From Teredinibacter purpureus (GTDB taxonomy: Bacteria > Pseudomonadota > Gammaproteobacteria > Pseudomonadales > Cellvibrionaceae): 64,000 bases of DNA. A program made the translations under genes and the position numbers. The stretch is from assembly GCF_014217335.1 (NCBI RefSeq), contig NZ_CP060092.1:389501-453500 (forward strand), given 5' to 3'. This document shows positions 10,094 to 19,879 of the stretch, one piece after another. The notes under the pieces are model-generated. The model worked only from the letters and a program-made list of their open reading frames with translations. It searched no databases and was not told the origin of the DNA. Every line of letters starts with the position of its first letter. Positions within the stretch are counted from its first letter, which is position 1.

Positions 10094-12253
10094 ATGCTCA
10101 ACCCTACACGCGCGAATAGCACGCTAACAAAGACTTCATGGTTAAAACGCTTTAGCTTCACTTGCTGTTGTTTTCTCACACTTTCAGCTTGCGATTCCAC
10201 TAAAGAGCCTACTCGCCCGGCCAATAACGGCGTATTAACCCCTACCGTGCAACCGATAGCGATCGCCGCGAAAACGCCTTCATCCTACATCGAACAAGGC
10301 GATTTAACGGCAATAGCAACTCACAACACCCTGCGAATATTAGTGCCTCGCTGGGAAGATACTGGGCTGCCTCGAGCAGGCTTACCTTCACACGGCTTTA
10401 GAGAGCTGGCCGAAGGCTTTGCCGCATCACAAGGCCTAAGCGTGCGGTGGATACTCAGCGATAATCATACACAGTTAATTGAACAACTCGAAAAAGGCGA
10501 AGGTGATTTAATCGTCGCGCACCTCACCCAAACCCCGGCACGCGAAACACGCCTTGCATTTAGCGTTCCCATCTCCAGTGCGCACGAACAAATTATTGGG
10601 CCAGCCGAGCAACGCTTTTCTCAACCCGCACACTTGGCCAACAAACATATTGCCGTGGGTGCTGGCTCCTCTTTCGTTGCGTCTTTATCTCACTACGTAA
10701 CCCAACACCCCGACCTAAATCTCACCATTAGTGAACACCCTAATGGTGACCCCGAATTCTATGTAGACGACATCCAAAGCGGCCGTATAGATGCAACCGT
10801 CATGGATAACAACGTCGCCGAGTCGCTTAGCCAACTACGCGACGATTTTAGCGTGGGCCTCACCATTACACCCACACGCCCTATCGCATGGGCTGTACGC
10901 AAAAATAACCCTCAATTGTTAGCCAAGCTCAATACGTACCTCACCGAAGCACGCATTACGCACAATAGAGACAGTCGGTTTACGGGTGACTTTAACGCTA
11001 TTAAAGCACGTAAAACCCTACGCATGATTACCCGCAATAGCCCAGCCTCCTATTTTGTCTGGCGCGGTGAGCTAATGGGCTACGAATACCAATTAATGAA
11101 AAAATTTGCCGAACGCCAAGGCTTACGTTTAGAAGTTGAAGTTGCACCGCCTGGCACAAGCATGATCGACATGCTTAAAAATGGACAAGGCGACGTTATT
11201 GCCGCGAGCAGTACCATTACCGACGCCCGGGAAGCACAAGGCATTGCATACAGCCGCCACTATCATCTCATCCACGAACAGCTCATCACCCATACCAATG
11301 CGCCGCCACTGGATTCACTCGATGCACTAAACGGCCGAACACTCACTATTCGCCCCGACCATGCCTTCTGGTCAACCGCCTCCGCACTATTAAATGAAGG
11401 GTATAAATTTACACTAAAGGCCGCCGACCTCACTCAAACCTCTACCGATTTAATTACCGCTGTCGCGCTAGGCGAACTTGATGCAACCATCTCAGATAGC
11501 CATCTGGTATCCATAGAACATAAGTTTAACGAAACCCTTCAGCCAGGTTTAATGCTAGAGCCCGAGCGCTCGCTTGGCTGGGCCGTTCGCGACAATAACC
11601 CCGAATTGTTAACGGCACTCAATCGGTATATAGATTTACATTACAGAGGTACTTTTTTTAACGTTACCTATAACAAATACTTTCGCAATGAAAAGCGCAT
11701 TGATAAATACCAAGGACAACGCTTAACCGATTCCTCACAGCTTTCACCTTTCGACAACCTCATCAAACCGCTCGCAGAGCAATACCACTTTGATTGGCGC
11801 CTGCTAGTTGCCCAAATGTACCAAGAAAGTAAATTCAACCCGCAAGCCGAGTCCTTTGCGGGTGCGCTAGGCTTATTTCAAGTTATGCCGCGTACGGCAA
11901 AGGAATTGGAAGTGCCATTACCCTTTACACCCGAAAGCGGTATTTACGCCGGTATACGCTACCTAGATTGGGCACGCGACCGCTTTGAACCCACCCTGCC
12001 ACTGGAAGAACGGCTTTGGTTCACCCTAGCCGCTTACAACGCAGGCTTTGGCCACGTTAACGATGCACGTCGGTTAGCGCGACAGCAGGGGCTTGACGGC
12101 GATCGCTGGTTTGGGCACGTAGAACACGCCATGCTCATGCTATCCAAACGCCAGTTTTATACAAAAGCACGGTTCGGTTACGTGCGCGGCACAGAGCCCG
12201 TCAATTACGTTCGGCAAATTCGCAACCGCTACTATGCGTACTTAAAACTCTAA
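10094..12253 (+). CDS. MltF-like lipoprotein lytic transglycosylase with two solute-binding domains
   Basis: MltF-type enzymes cleave the peptidoglycan glycan strand and carry a regulatory solute-binding domain. This 719-residue protein has a lipoprotein signal (LSAC, Cys33). Two tandem SBP_bac_3-like domains follow (about 75-305 and 308-535), each ending with the same kind of phrase (AWAVRKNNPQLL and GWAVRDNNPELL). The C-terminal SLT domain (about 560-715) has the catalytic Glu in YQESKFNPQAES (near 577), GALGLFQVMPRTA, AGIRYLDW and LAAYNAGFGHV. E. coli MltF has one binding domain, so the duplication is notable. It probably acts at the outer membrane. Confidence 0.92.
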   Translation: MLNPTRANSTLTKTSWLKRFSFTCCCFLTLSACDSTKEPTRPANNGVLTPTVQPIAIAAKTPSSYIEQGDLTAIATHNTLRILVPRWEDTGLPRAGLPSHGFRELAEGFAASQGLSVRWILSDNHTQLIEQLEKGEGDLIVAHLTQTPARETRLAFSVPISSAHEQIIGPAEQRFSQPAHLANKHIAVGAGSSFVASLSHYVTQHPDLNLTISEHPNGDPEFYVDDIQSGRIDATVMDNNVAESLSQLRDDFSVGLTITPTRPIAWAVRKNNPQLLAKLNTYLTEARITHNRDSRFTGDFNAIKARKTLRMITRNSPASYFVWRGELMGYEYQLMKKFAERQGLRLEVEVAPPGTSMIDMLKNGQGDVIAASSTITDAREAQGIAYSRHYHLIHEQLITHTNAPPLDSLDALNGRTLTIRPDHAFWSTASALLNEGYKFTLKAADLTQTSTDLITAVALGELDATISDSHLVSIEHKFNETLQPGLMLEPERSLGWAVRDNNPELLTALNRYIDLHYRGTFFNVTYNKYFRNEKRIDKYQGQRLTDSSQLSPFDNLIKPLAEQYHFDWRLLVAQMYQESKFNPQAESFAGALGLFQVMPRTAKELEVPLPFTPESGIYAGIRYLDWARDRFEPTLPLEERLWFTLAAYNAGFGHVNDARRLARQQGLDGDRWFGHVEHAMLMLSKRQFYTKARFGYVRGTEPVNYVRQIRNRYYAYLKL

Positions 12254-12417
12254 GAGTAGGGCAATAGCGCGCATACGCTTCAAAGGCCTTTAATCAGCGT
12301 TAATATCACTGTAATGTTAATTGTCTTAGCACTCTATACTTAGCCTAGTGATTAACCTAGTTATCAGCCGTTGCAATCAACACTTACAATGAACACATCA
12401 TTGAAAAAGGAAAGACT

Positions 12418-13953
12418 TTGCCAGCCAATAACGAAATCTTTATAAGCTATGCGCATACCGATAACGAAAACCCCATCGGGGCTGGCTGGGTGGAGCAGTT
12501 CCACAAAACGCTTAAATTACGCATTAAGCAAATATTGGGAGCAAGACAGCCAGACGATATGCCCGACATATGGCGCGACAAAGAACTACAGGGCAACGAT
12601 GAATTGTCCGATATTCTGGTCGACAAAATTAACCACGTTGATTTACTCGTTTCAATATTATCCCCTAGCTATATCAATTCAGACTCGTGCCTAAAAGAGC
12701 TCAATACCTTTTCCGCTATAGCGGCACAAAATGGCGGCCTAACCGTCGATAACAAAGCACGAATATTTAAAGTTATCAAAACCCCTGTAGAACTCGAGCA
12801 GCAACCAGCACCGGTGCGCGGGCAACTCGGCTACCCCTTCTTTTATTTCGACGAAGATGAAGAGATTACTCGCGAATACACCCTTATGCCGGGCGACAAA
12901 CATACCGCGCAAGCGCTGCAAGAAATTAACGATTTAGCCCACAATATTATTAAAACACTGCGTACATGGCGTGAGCACAAACCGGGTGCTGCCGTAGGGC
13001 GTAATGTAAACAACGAACCTAGCCCCCTAAAACCCGCCGCCAACGAGCCAGCCTCTACTACGGCTAAAACAATCTACCTCGCCGAAACCTCCTACGACTT
13101 AGACGATCACTACAAAGCCATGCGACGCGAACTCGAAAGTCGTGGTCACCGTGTTTTGCCGGAAGGTGAGCTACCCATTCGTAACCCCGACCATTTCAAC
13201 GAACACGTGAATAACGCCCTCAACCAAGCCGACCTTGCCATACATATGATTGGCGCTAACCGTTCCGCGTGCGTCGCGGGAGGAAGCCAAGACATTGTTG
13301 AACGACAAAACACCCTCGCATCAGAGCACCTCACGTTAAAACGAATTATTTGGCTACCCTCGCATCAAACGGTTACCGATGAGGCCCAGCAGGCGTTTAT
13401 TCACCAATTGCAATTTGACCCTGACGTACAAAAAAATGCCGACGTATTAAGGCAATCATTGCAAGACTTAATGACCAGCGCCCACGATACACTTGCCCGT
13501 AAGCCCGACATAACACCTACGGCAAAACATCACGATAACCGCACCGTTATTTATGTCGCTTACGCACAAGAAGATTACGACTACGCTCAACCGCTCATAA
13601 CCGCACTCTTTAAAGACGGTTACGATGTGCTCGAACCCCTATTCGACAGCGGCATTTCAGATGAACAATTCTTAGAGCTACACAAACGCAATGCCTGCAA
13701 CTGCGACGCCCTCATTCTGTACCACAATGCAGCCGGCATTTTTTGGCTACACACCCAAAATAGTGATTTCCAGCGTCTAGAGACCGAACGTCAAGATCGC
13801 CCACTTAAAGCAAAGGCGATTTTTCTCGGGCCCAACTCTGCCGCACGGCAACACCCGCTCCGCACCCACAACTTGGTTATTGATGGCAGCAATGCATTTA
13901 CCGCTTCCCAACTTTCACCCTTCCTTTCATTGTTAACGGAAACGCCTAAGTGA
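12418..13953 (+). CDS. Protein with three TIR-like domains
   Basis: TIR domains bind partner TIRs or degrade NAD+ to make signals. The start is TTG 12418 after AAAAAGGAAAG; no in-frame ATG fits. Domain 1 (about 5-110) is a clear TIR: EIFISYAHTD, DIWRDKEL, VDLLVSILSPSYINSDSC, then KELNTF, so the Glu typical of NAD-cleaving TIRs is present. Domain 2 (about 215-330) begins TIYLAETSYDL and looks like the TIR-like folds attached to STAND proteins. Domain 3 (about 375-505) begins TVIYVAYAQEDYDYAQPL with EPLFDSGISDEQF. The later two lack an obvious catalytic motif. It overlaps the following nSTAND gene by four bases (GTGA), so the two proteins are probably made together. Domain limits are by eye. 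Confidence 0.82.
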   Translation: MPANNEIFISYAHTDNENPIGAGWVEQFHKTLKLRIKQILGARQPDDMPDIWRDKELQGNDELSDILVDKINHVDLLVSILSPSYINSDSCLKELNTFSAIAAQNGGLTVDNKARIFKVIKTPVELEQQPAPVRGQLGYPFFYFDEDEEITREYTLMPGDKHTAQALQEINDLAHNIIKTLRTWREHKPGAAVGRNVNNEPSPLKPAANEPASTTAKTIYLAETSYDLDDHYKAMRRELESRGHRVLPEGELPIRNPDHFNEHVNNALNQADLAIHMIGANRSACVAGGSQDIVERQNTLASEHLTLKRIIWLPSHQTVTDEAQQAFIHQLQFDPDVQKNADVLRQSLQDLMTSAHDTLARKPDITPTAKHHDNRTVIYVAYAQEDYDYAQPLITALFKDGYDVLEPLFDSGISDEQFLELHKRNACNCDALILYHNAAGIFWLHTQNSDFQRLETERQDRPLKAKAIFLGPNSAARQHPLRTHNLVIDGSNAFTASQLSPFLSLLTETPK

Positions 13954-16730
13954 CTGACGCGCCAACGCCTCTATTCAACCCATACCCTGGCCTTCGCCCT
14001 TTTGGCAGCAACGAATCCCACCTATTTTTCGGCCGCGATACGCAACGCACAGCCTTACTAAGACGCCTGCGCATGACACGCTTTCTTGCCGTTGTTGGCT
14101 CTTCTGGAAGCGGCAAATCATCTCTGGTCAAAGCAGGCCTATTGCCAGGCTTACACGGCGGGTTTATGTCCGGCCACGGCAGCCAGTGGCGCATTGTAGA
14201 CACTCGCCCCGGCGGCAATCCCATTGTTCGGCTCGCCACCGCCCTCGACTCGCCCGGCGCACTGTCCGATTCAGGTTTTCCACAAGAGGAGTTCAGTTTT
14301 ACCGAAGCCACTCTAAGGCGCAGCTCGTTAGGCCTTATCGAAGCCGTTACCGAAGCACAGCTGGAACCGGGTGAACGCGTACTAATTCTCGTTGACCAAT
14401 TTGAAGAAATATTTCGTTATATTGATGAAGGGAACGAATCCGATCGCGCGGCAAACGAAGCCTCAGCCTTCGTAAAATTATTACTCGAAGCTGCCGCGCA
14501 AGACGATGTTCCAATCTATATTGTGCTCACCATGCGCACCGATTACATTGGCGATTGCGCACGATTTAGAGGTTTACCCGAAGTCATTAACGAAGGCCAA
14601 TATTTAGTTCCTCGCCTAACGCGAGAGCAATTACGCGAAGTGATTCTCGGCCCGACAAAATTAGCGGGTGCATCACTCTCTGCCGTGCTCCTCAATCACT
14701 TGCTCAACGATATCGACGATAGCGCCGATTACCTGCCCATTTTACAACACGCGCTCATGCGCACATGGGAATACTGGCAACAAAAAGGTGGCCAAAACTC
14801 ACTCGATATAACCCATTATCAAGCCATCGGCGGCATGGCCAAGGCACTGTCGCTACACGCCAAGTCAAAATATAATTCACTCAGCAACGACGAAGCTAAA
14901 CGCATTGCCTCATGCCTCTTTAAAAGTCTGACCGACCGAGGCGAAGGCGGCCAATTGGTTCGACGCTTAGTGTGCATTGACGAAATTGCACACATCGCCT
15001 GTGCCAGCGGTGAAGACGTCATCAGCGTGATTGACGTTTTTCGAGAAGCCAATACGTCTTTTATTATGCCGCCAAAGGAAGTTGCACTTACGCCCAGCAC
15101 CATTATCGATATTTCCCATGAAAGCCTTATTCGCAATTGGAAAACGTTAAAAGATTGGACAAACGAAGAAGCCGAATCGGCGACAAGCTACAAGCGTATT
15201 TATCAAACCGCAGCGCTCTATCCAGAAAAAGAAGATCTTTTAAGTGGACGACGCTTAAAAGCGGCAAAGGAATGGTTTAAGCAACAACAACCCAACGCCA
15301 ACTGGGCAAGACGATACGATAAAAGTAATTCCTGCTTTAATACCGCGATGACTTTCTTGTATGAAAGCCACACGGCCAACCAAATTCAAATAGAACGCGC
15401 AGAAGCTTCCCGACGAACAAAGCGTAAATTATTCTCGTTTATAGGCATGATAATACTCGCCATTACTTTAGCGGGTACGTTAAAGCTTGCGAACAATTTC
15501 GACGATATTCAGCAAGATATTCAATTACGCCATAATGCCGACAAAATCTTGCAGCAAAGTTATGCCACTTTGGTACAGCGGCTCAATGAAAAACAAGATT
15601 ATTCAAAACGGGCCAGAAAGATCGATGTTGCAAGCTATGCCAACGATAGAGATGACGATTTCAAGTCCAAACTGGCTTCAGACTTTTTACAAGTCAAGCG
15701 CGCAGGATCGTCCTACTACACCGTAGCACTGTCCCAACGTAAAAGACTTAAAAACAACAATGAAATATCGTTGTATGAAAATGAAAAGCTACTGTTCACC
15801 ATTTATCAAGATGTCGACAGCGCACAAGCCTATAGCAAGCTAACATCCTCCAATGCTCCCAGCAGTGGCAACCACAATTTTGACGAAGCCATTATCGAAA
15901 TTGCCCACTCCCACATGAGGCGCAAACATCAGTCTATACAAACCTTTGTCGATTCCCTCTTCAACAACGAACAACAAACACAGATACTGAATTACTGGAA
16001 TCGATGGGGCATTTTTCTACAAGGCTTTGGTCTTTTTCTACTCTTGCCTTTATATCGATGGTTTCAAATATACCGACAAAAACCTGCGCGCTTCCCTACT
16101 TTAGCGCGCTGTTATGCCGCGCTAATCGACATTGGTATCGGTGGTATATTCGGGTATATCGTGGGTATATCGGCCTTTATGTTTTTGAGTGTATTGGCGC
16201 CTTTTTACCCATGGTTAGCAAACGATATACCTTCCGCGTTCGGCGCGTTTATGGGTGTGCTGACAGGGCTTACCTACCTGTCATTTCGCGACGCAATGCA
16301 CCTGCGTTATAGGCGCTCATTTGGCAAGATTGTTTTCGGGCTATGCCCGGTATTCAAAGGCCAACACCCTCTAACGGCTAAAGTGGCTTTTTTAAGAAAT
16401 ACGATGATTATCGCATTTGCAACGCTGGCACTAACTGTAGGAGGTATTTGCAGCGTGCTTAAGTCAGACGACCCCTTGACGGTGGCCATAATTGGGTTTT
16501 TCATCATCATGCTCGGATGGAGCATAACGTGGCTAATACTTGTCAGTACAGGGCGAAAACAATCATTGGGTGATCGCGTCGCTAACACTCAAGTGCTCGA
16601 TACCTGTAGTGAGGAATTTAGTTGGCTAACGGCGCAAACTCGTCATTACTTTAGCCATGAAAATGACCTTAATATTCCTTTAAGTACACCCGTACTACGC
16701 GATCATTTTACCGCCCAGCCAACAACCTAA
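13950..16730 (+). CDS. nSTAND ATPase fused to membrane RDD domain
   Basis: This 926-residue protein starts at GTG within the stop of the TIR gene. NPYPGLRPFGSNESHLFFGRD is the typical nSTAND1 opening. Walker A is GSSGSGKSS (about 48-56) and Walker B ILVDQFEEIF (about 147-156); MRTDYIGDCARF and QYLVPRLTREQLREVI follow. Instead of the WD40 or TPR sensor common in STAND proteins, there is a TM helix (about 490-512), a 170-residue charged region, another TM (about 686-702), and an RDD membrane domain. The RDD signatures are ARCYAALIDI, RRSFGKIVFGL and RKQSLGDRVANTQVLD. STAND proteins act as ATP-dependent switches; membrane tethering here suggests an envelope-linked signal or effector. The function is inferred. 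Confidence 0.85.
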   Translation: MTDAPTPLFNPYPGLRPFGSNESHLFFGRDTQRTALLRRLRMTRFLAVVGSSGSGKSSLVKAGLLPGLHGGFMSGHGSQWRIVDTRPGGNPIVRLATALDSPGALSDSGFPQEEFSFTEATLRRSSLGLIEAVTEAQLEPGERVLILVDQFEEIFRYIDEGNESDRAANEASAFVKLLLEAAAQDDVPIYIVLTMRTDYIGDCARFRGLPEVINEGQYLVPRLTREQLREVILGPTKLAGASLSAVLLNHLLNDIDDSADYLPILQHALMRTWEYWQQKGGQNSLDITHYQAIGGMAKALSLHAKSKYNSLSNDEAKRIASCLFKSLTDRGEGGQLVRRLVCIDEIAHIACASGEDVISVIDVFREANTSFIMPPKEVALTPSTIIDISHESLIRNWKTLKDWTNEEAESATSYKRIYQTAALYPEKEDLLSGRRLKAAKEWFKQQQPNANWARRYDKSNSCFNTAMTFLYESHTANQIQIERAEASRRTKRKLFSFIGMIILAITLAGTLKLANNFDDIQQDIQLRHNADKILQQSYATLVQRLNEKQDYSKRARKIDVASYANDRDDDFKSKLASDFLQVKRAGSSYYTVALSQRKRLKNNNEISLYENEKLLFTIYQDVDSAQAYSKLTSSNAPSSGNHNFDEAIIEIAHSHMRRKHQSIQTFVDSLFNNEQQTQILNYWNRWGIFLQGFGLFLLLPLYRWFQIYRQKPARFPTLARCYAALIDIGIGGIFGYIVGISAFMFLSVLAPFYPWLANDIPSAFGAFMGVLTGLTYLSFRDAMHLRYRRSFGKIVFGLCPVFKGQHPLTAKVAFLRNTMIIAFATLALTVGGICSVLKSDDPLTVAIIGFFIIMLGWSITWLILVSTGRKQSLGDRVANTQVLDTCSEEFSWLTAQTRHYFSHENDLNIPLSTPVLRDHFTAQPTT

Positions 16731-16782
16731 AAGCTAACGAATGAACCTTACAGTTTTCATTGGCCGTATCTAAACTTGCGGG

Positions 16783-18186
16783 TCAACGAGCCAAATTATT
16801 CATCCAAACACGCAAGCCAATGCGAATTCTTACCGGTATAAACTTCGCTGCATCCTCCACAAACATGAGCGCATAAATCGTTAAAAACGAAACACCACCA
16901 AAAAATACGGCAAAGGTATACAAAGGAATACCCACACCCCACATCACAATGGCATCGGTAATCAGGCAAAAACGATTATCACCCCCCGCCCGCAATACGC
17001 CCAATATGCGCACCATATTCAGCACTTTCACCCAAATAAGCATACAAAAAATCGCTAGCGTGTCCATTAATAGCGCGGCGGTTTCACTATCAAGCTCATC
17101 GAAAATACCCACCACCCACGCACGGCTCAGCCACAAAATACCACTCAAGGACACCACTAAACCAATGGTTAACTGATCAAAGAAACGGTGCAGTAACCAC
17201 GCCTGATCACTCTTATCGCCGCCAAGCGCCCTACCAATCAGAACCGTCGACGCATTCGATAACCCCACAAACAAAGAAAAGAATAAACTCTCAATGGGCA
17301 CAATAACCCCCATCACCGCTAGCGCTTCCGTTCCTGCGTAGCCCGTGAGTATGTGGTAGGCCGCGTTACCCAACCCCCAAATAATGTGATTAACCACCAC
17401 GGGTAAAGAAAAATTAATAAATCGCGATAATTCAAAACGATTGAAGGCCGCCGCAAAATGACGAGGCATTAATGCAAAAGCGTGTTTCGTACGGTACAGC
17501 CACGTAATTGTGGCTATCAACTGCAACACTCTCGAAAATAATGTGGCCCACGCAGCGCCCTCTACACCCATCGCGGGAAAACCCCAGTGGCCAAAAATTA
17601 AGGCGTAGTTCAGCACCACATTCAATGCCGCCGCCAAGGCGCCCATTACCAGGGGTACCCCTGTATTCCCCAGTGCACGAAGGCCCGCCTCAAAAACGAC
17701 AATAAGCTGTGCTAACAACAAAACAGGCGCGGTAATCGTCAAATAACGCGCCGTGAGTGCGGCAACCTCAGCATCGGGATTAATCAGCGGTACCCACCAC
17801 TCACTAAAAAAGCCAAACGCTACAGTGAATGGAATCATCACAACCGCGCCGACCATTAACGTTAACGCTACCGTGCGCTGGCAGGCGAGAAAATCTTTCG
17901 CGCCGGTATATTGCGCCACCAAAATACTACAGCCCGCGCCAATGCCCGCCATCAAAACCAATAACAGAAAATGCAGCTTCGCCGCCAACCCGACAGCCGC
18001 CAACGCTGTTGGGCCAAGGCTACCCACCATCAGTACATCAGCCATGCCTAAGAAGGATTGCAGCATCATTTGTGCAGCGACGGGCAAAGCCAGCGTCATC
18101 ACACTCACCCAAAGGAATTTATTCTGAAGTGGCGCGAACGATTGCTGACAATAGCGGCTCGCTTTTTTGAAGAGCTCTACGGGCAT
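16783..18186 (-). CDS. MATE family multidrug/metabolite exporter (NorM-like)
   Basis: MATE proteins are 12-helix Na+ or H+ antiporters exporting drugs or metabolites. From ATG 18186 the protein has about 467 residues; an earlier in-frame start at 18261 would add a non-hydrophobic tail. The features are ALPVAAQMMLQSFLGMADVLMVG, AGIGAGCSILVAQYTGA, ALRALGNTGVPLVMG, FPAMGVEGAAWAT and a later HIIWGLGNAAYHILTGYAG with GRALGGDKSDQAW. It is divergent from the AraC-type regulator at 18369, which is a likely controller. It is well separated from the second MATE gene at 19880, and the two are not close copies. Confidence 0.92.
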   Translation of the reverse strand: MPVELFKKASRYCQQSFAPLQNKFLWVSVMTLALPVAAQMMLQSFLGMADVLMVGSLGPTALAAVGLAAKLHFLLLVLMAGIGAGCSILVAQYTGAKDFLACQRTVALTLMVGAVVMIPFTVAFGFFSEWWVPLINPDAEVAALTARYLTITAPVLLLAQLIVVFEAGLRALGNTGVPLVMGALAAALNVVLNYALIFGHWGFPAMGVEGAAWATLFSRVLQLIATITWLYRTKHAFALMPRHFAAAFNRFELSRFINFSLPVVVNHIIWGLGNAAYHILTGYAGTEALAVMGVIVPIESLFFSLFVGLSNASTVLIGRALGGDKSDQAWLLHRFFDQLTIGLVVSLSGILWLSRAWVVGIFDELDSETAALLMDTLAIFCMLIWVKVLNMVRILGVLRAGGDNRFCLITDAIVMWGVGIPLYTFAVFFGGVSFLTIYALMFVEDAAKFIPVRIRIGLRVWMNNLAR

Positions 18187-18368
18187 TACATCTACCGGAA
18201 TAATTGAAAATACATTGTTGGAATTACGGTGCAGGGCTATCTTAAAGACTACCCTACACATCCAAAGTGGCGCACACTATAAAGACTGGCCTGCATGCTG
18301 GCTATGTTTTAACCTATCAACCCCATGTTCTAAACTATCATTTAGGCGATCTACAAATAAAGAGCACC

Positions 18369-19220
18369 ATGCAAAGCCAAGAGTGGGAAGACCAACTGGA
18401 ATTAGGCCCCGAATGCCACGAACGCTTTTTAAACAGCGATAACGTCCCAGAATTACCGGCACTGGGCATCGGCTTTGCGGGGGTCTCACAATTAAAAGGG
18501 CGCTATTGGGTAGGCCGTAAAGCCTCCGATTATCATACGCTGCTCTTCACCACAGAAGGTCGAGGAAAACTGTACACACCCTCCGGCGAGCAGGCTATCG
18601 AAGCGAACACGCTCACCTTACTGCCCTGCGGCAAGCCCTTCCTTTTTTCACTCGACGCCGAGCATTGGTCCACCGCATGGTTTTGCCTGGACGATAGCCC
18701 ACACTGGCATCACCTAAATCAAGAACCCAGCGATGTCCATTACAGCGCGATCGCGGCGCCTATCTATTACCTGTTGTGTCAGCTGTATTACGAACCCAAT
18801 GAAGCCATGCGTCAATCGCCTGTCAAACAACTGAGCCTTTATCTCAACCAAGCGCTCGGTACACCCACTGCCAGCCGTACGCATCTCGATCAAGCCAAAC
18901 GGCTGGAAGGGCTGTTTAATGAGCTACAACAACAGCTTCACGTAGAATGGACCGTTGCGGATATGGCAAGCCGCATCCATTATTCGGCCCCACATCTGCA
19001 CCGGCTCTGTCAACAGGAATACAATCAAAGCCCCATGCAACGCCTTATTAGCCTGCGTATGGACAGAGCACGACAACTGCTAACCGACACCAACTGGCCA
19101 CTCGGCCAAATTGCCAACACTTTGGGCTATCAAGATGTGTTTAACTTTTCGAACCGGTTTAAAAAAGTCGTGGGCATTTCACCCACAGGCTATCGCCAGC
19201 AGCACCCGAAATCTTCGTAA
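18369..19220 (+). CDS. AraC family transcriptional regulator
   Basis: The protein has about 283 residues from ATG 18369; an earlier GTG at 18267 is in frame but would overlap the divergent promoter region. The N-terminal half resembles the AraC cupin sensor domain (LLFTTEGRGKLYTPSGEQ and a later LPCGKPFLF). The C-terminal half has two helix-turn-helix motifs: VADMASRIHYSAPHLHRLCQ and LGQIANTLGYQDVFNFSNRF, then KKVVGISPTGYR, the standard AraC ending. It is divergent from a MATE exporter and may sense a sugar or toxic compound and control that gene. The ligand is unknown. Confidence 0.93.
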   Translation: MQSQEWEDQLELGPECHERFLNSDNVPELPALGIGFAGVSQLKGRYWVGRKASDYHTLLFTTEGRGKLYTPSGEQAIEANTLTLLPCGKPFLFSLDAEHWSTAWFCLDDSPHWHHLNQEPSDVHYSAIAAPIYYLLCQLYYEPNEAMRQSPVKQLSLYLNQALGTPTASRTHLDQAKRLEGLFNELQQQLHVEWTVADMASRIHYSAPHLHRLCQQEYNQSPMQRLISLRMDRARQLLTDTNWPLGQIANTLGYQDVFNFSNRFKKVVGISPTGYRQQHPKSS

Positions 19221-19260
19221 TACGGTGATATAATGACGGTTTTGCCAAGAGACAAATCCC

Positions 19261-19746
19261 ATGCAAGTGTCTAAAGACAACGTAGTAAGCTTCCACTACA
19301 CCCTAGGAGAAGCCGGTGGCCCGCCACTAGAATCCAACCACGACTCTGTACCTATGGCCTATCTTCACGGGCACGGCAACCTATTGGCCGGTTTGGAAGA
19401 CGGTATGGAAGGCCTCTCCGTTGGAGAAACGAAAAAAGTCACCCTCTCTCCAGAACAAGCTTACGGTCCGCTTCGAGAAGACGCATCAAAGAAAGTACCC
19501 ATTAAGCATTTGGCTGGAAAATATAAACGTTTACTTCCCGGTATGATCGTAAAAGTGAATACCGAAAAAGGTGTCATCAATGCCACTGTCATTAAGCCGG
19601 GATTAAAAATGGTCACAATAGACCTCAACCATCCGTTTGCCGGCAAGACATTAGAATTTGATGTGGAAATAAAAGATATTCGCGCTGCGACCGAAGAAGA
19701 AATTACACACAAACACGCCCATGGTGCAGGTGGGCACCACCACTAG
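19261..19746 (+). CDS. slyD: FKBP-type peptidyl-prolyl isomerase, SlyD-like
   Basis: SlyD isomerises prolyl bonds and has a chaperone insert and a metal-binding tail used for nickel delivery. This 161-residue protein begins MQVSKDNVVSFHYTL and shows MAYLHGHGNLLAGLEDGMEG, VGETKKVTLSPEQAYG and the inserted flap. It ends in a short histidine-rich tail (HKHAHGAGGHHH), shorter than in E. coli. It lies 40 bases after the AraC gene and is followed by a hairpin terminator. Confidence 0.93.
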   Translation: MQVSKDNVVSFHYTLGEAGGPPLESNHDSVPMAYLHGHGNLLAGLEDGMEGLSVGETKKVTLSPEQAYGPLREDASKKVPIKHLAGKYKRLLPGMIVKVNTEKGVINATVIKPGLKMVTIDLNHPFAGKTLEFDVEIKDIRAATEEEITHKHAHGAGGHHH

Positions 19747-19756
19747 AATCCATACA

Positions 19757-19794
19757 AAAACGTCATTTTGAAAAACAACACAGAATGACGTTTT
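19757..19794 (+). terminator. Hairpin terminator after slyD
   Basis: AAAACGTCATT (19757-19767) pairs perfectly with AATGACGTTTT (19784-19794) across a 16-base loop. The T run forms the end of the stem. It could serve both strands. Confidence 0.5.
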
Positions 19795-19879
19795 CTGTGG
19801 CTACACACCTCGGCCAACACCGCACTACGGAAGAGTAACCGCCCTGCTCACTAGCCGGTGCACGCTGATACGACAACGA

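Noticed and set aside
13946-14311. 121-residue ORF antisense to the nSTAND gene
   Set aside because: It lies fully over a strong coding region, has no ribosome binding site, and its low-complexity Pro/Arg composition is a shadow of the sense codons.
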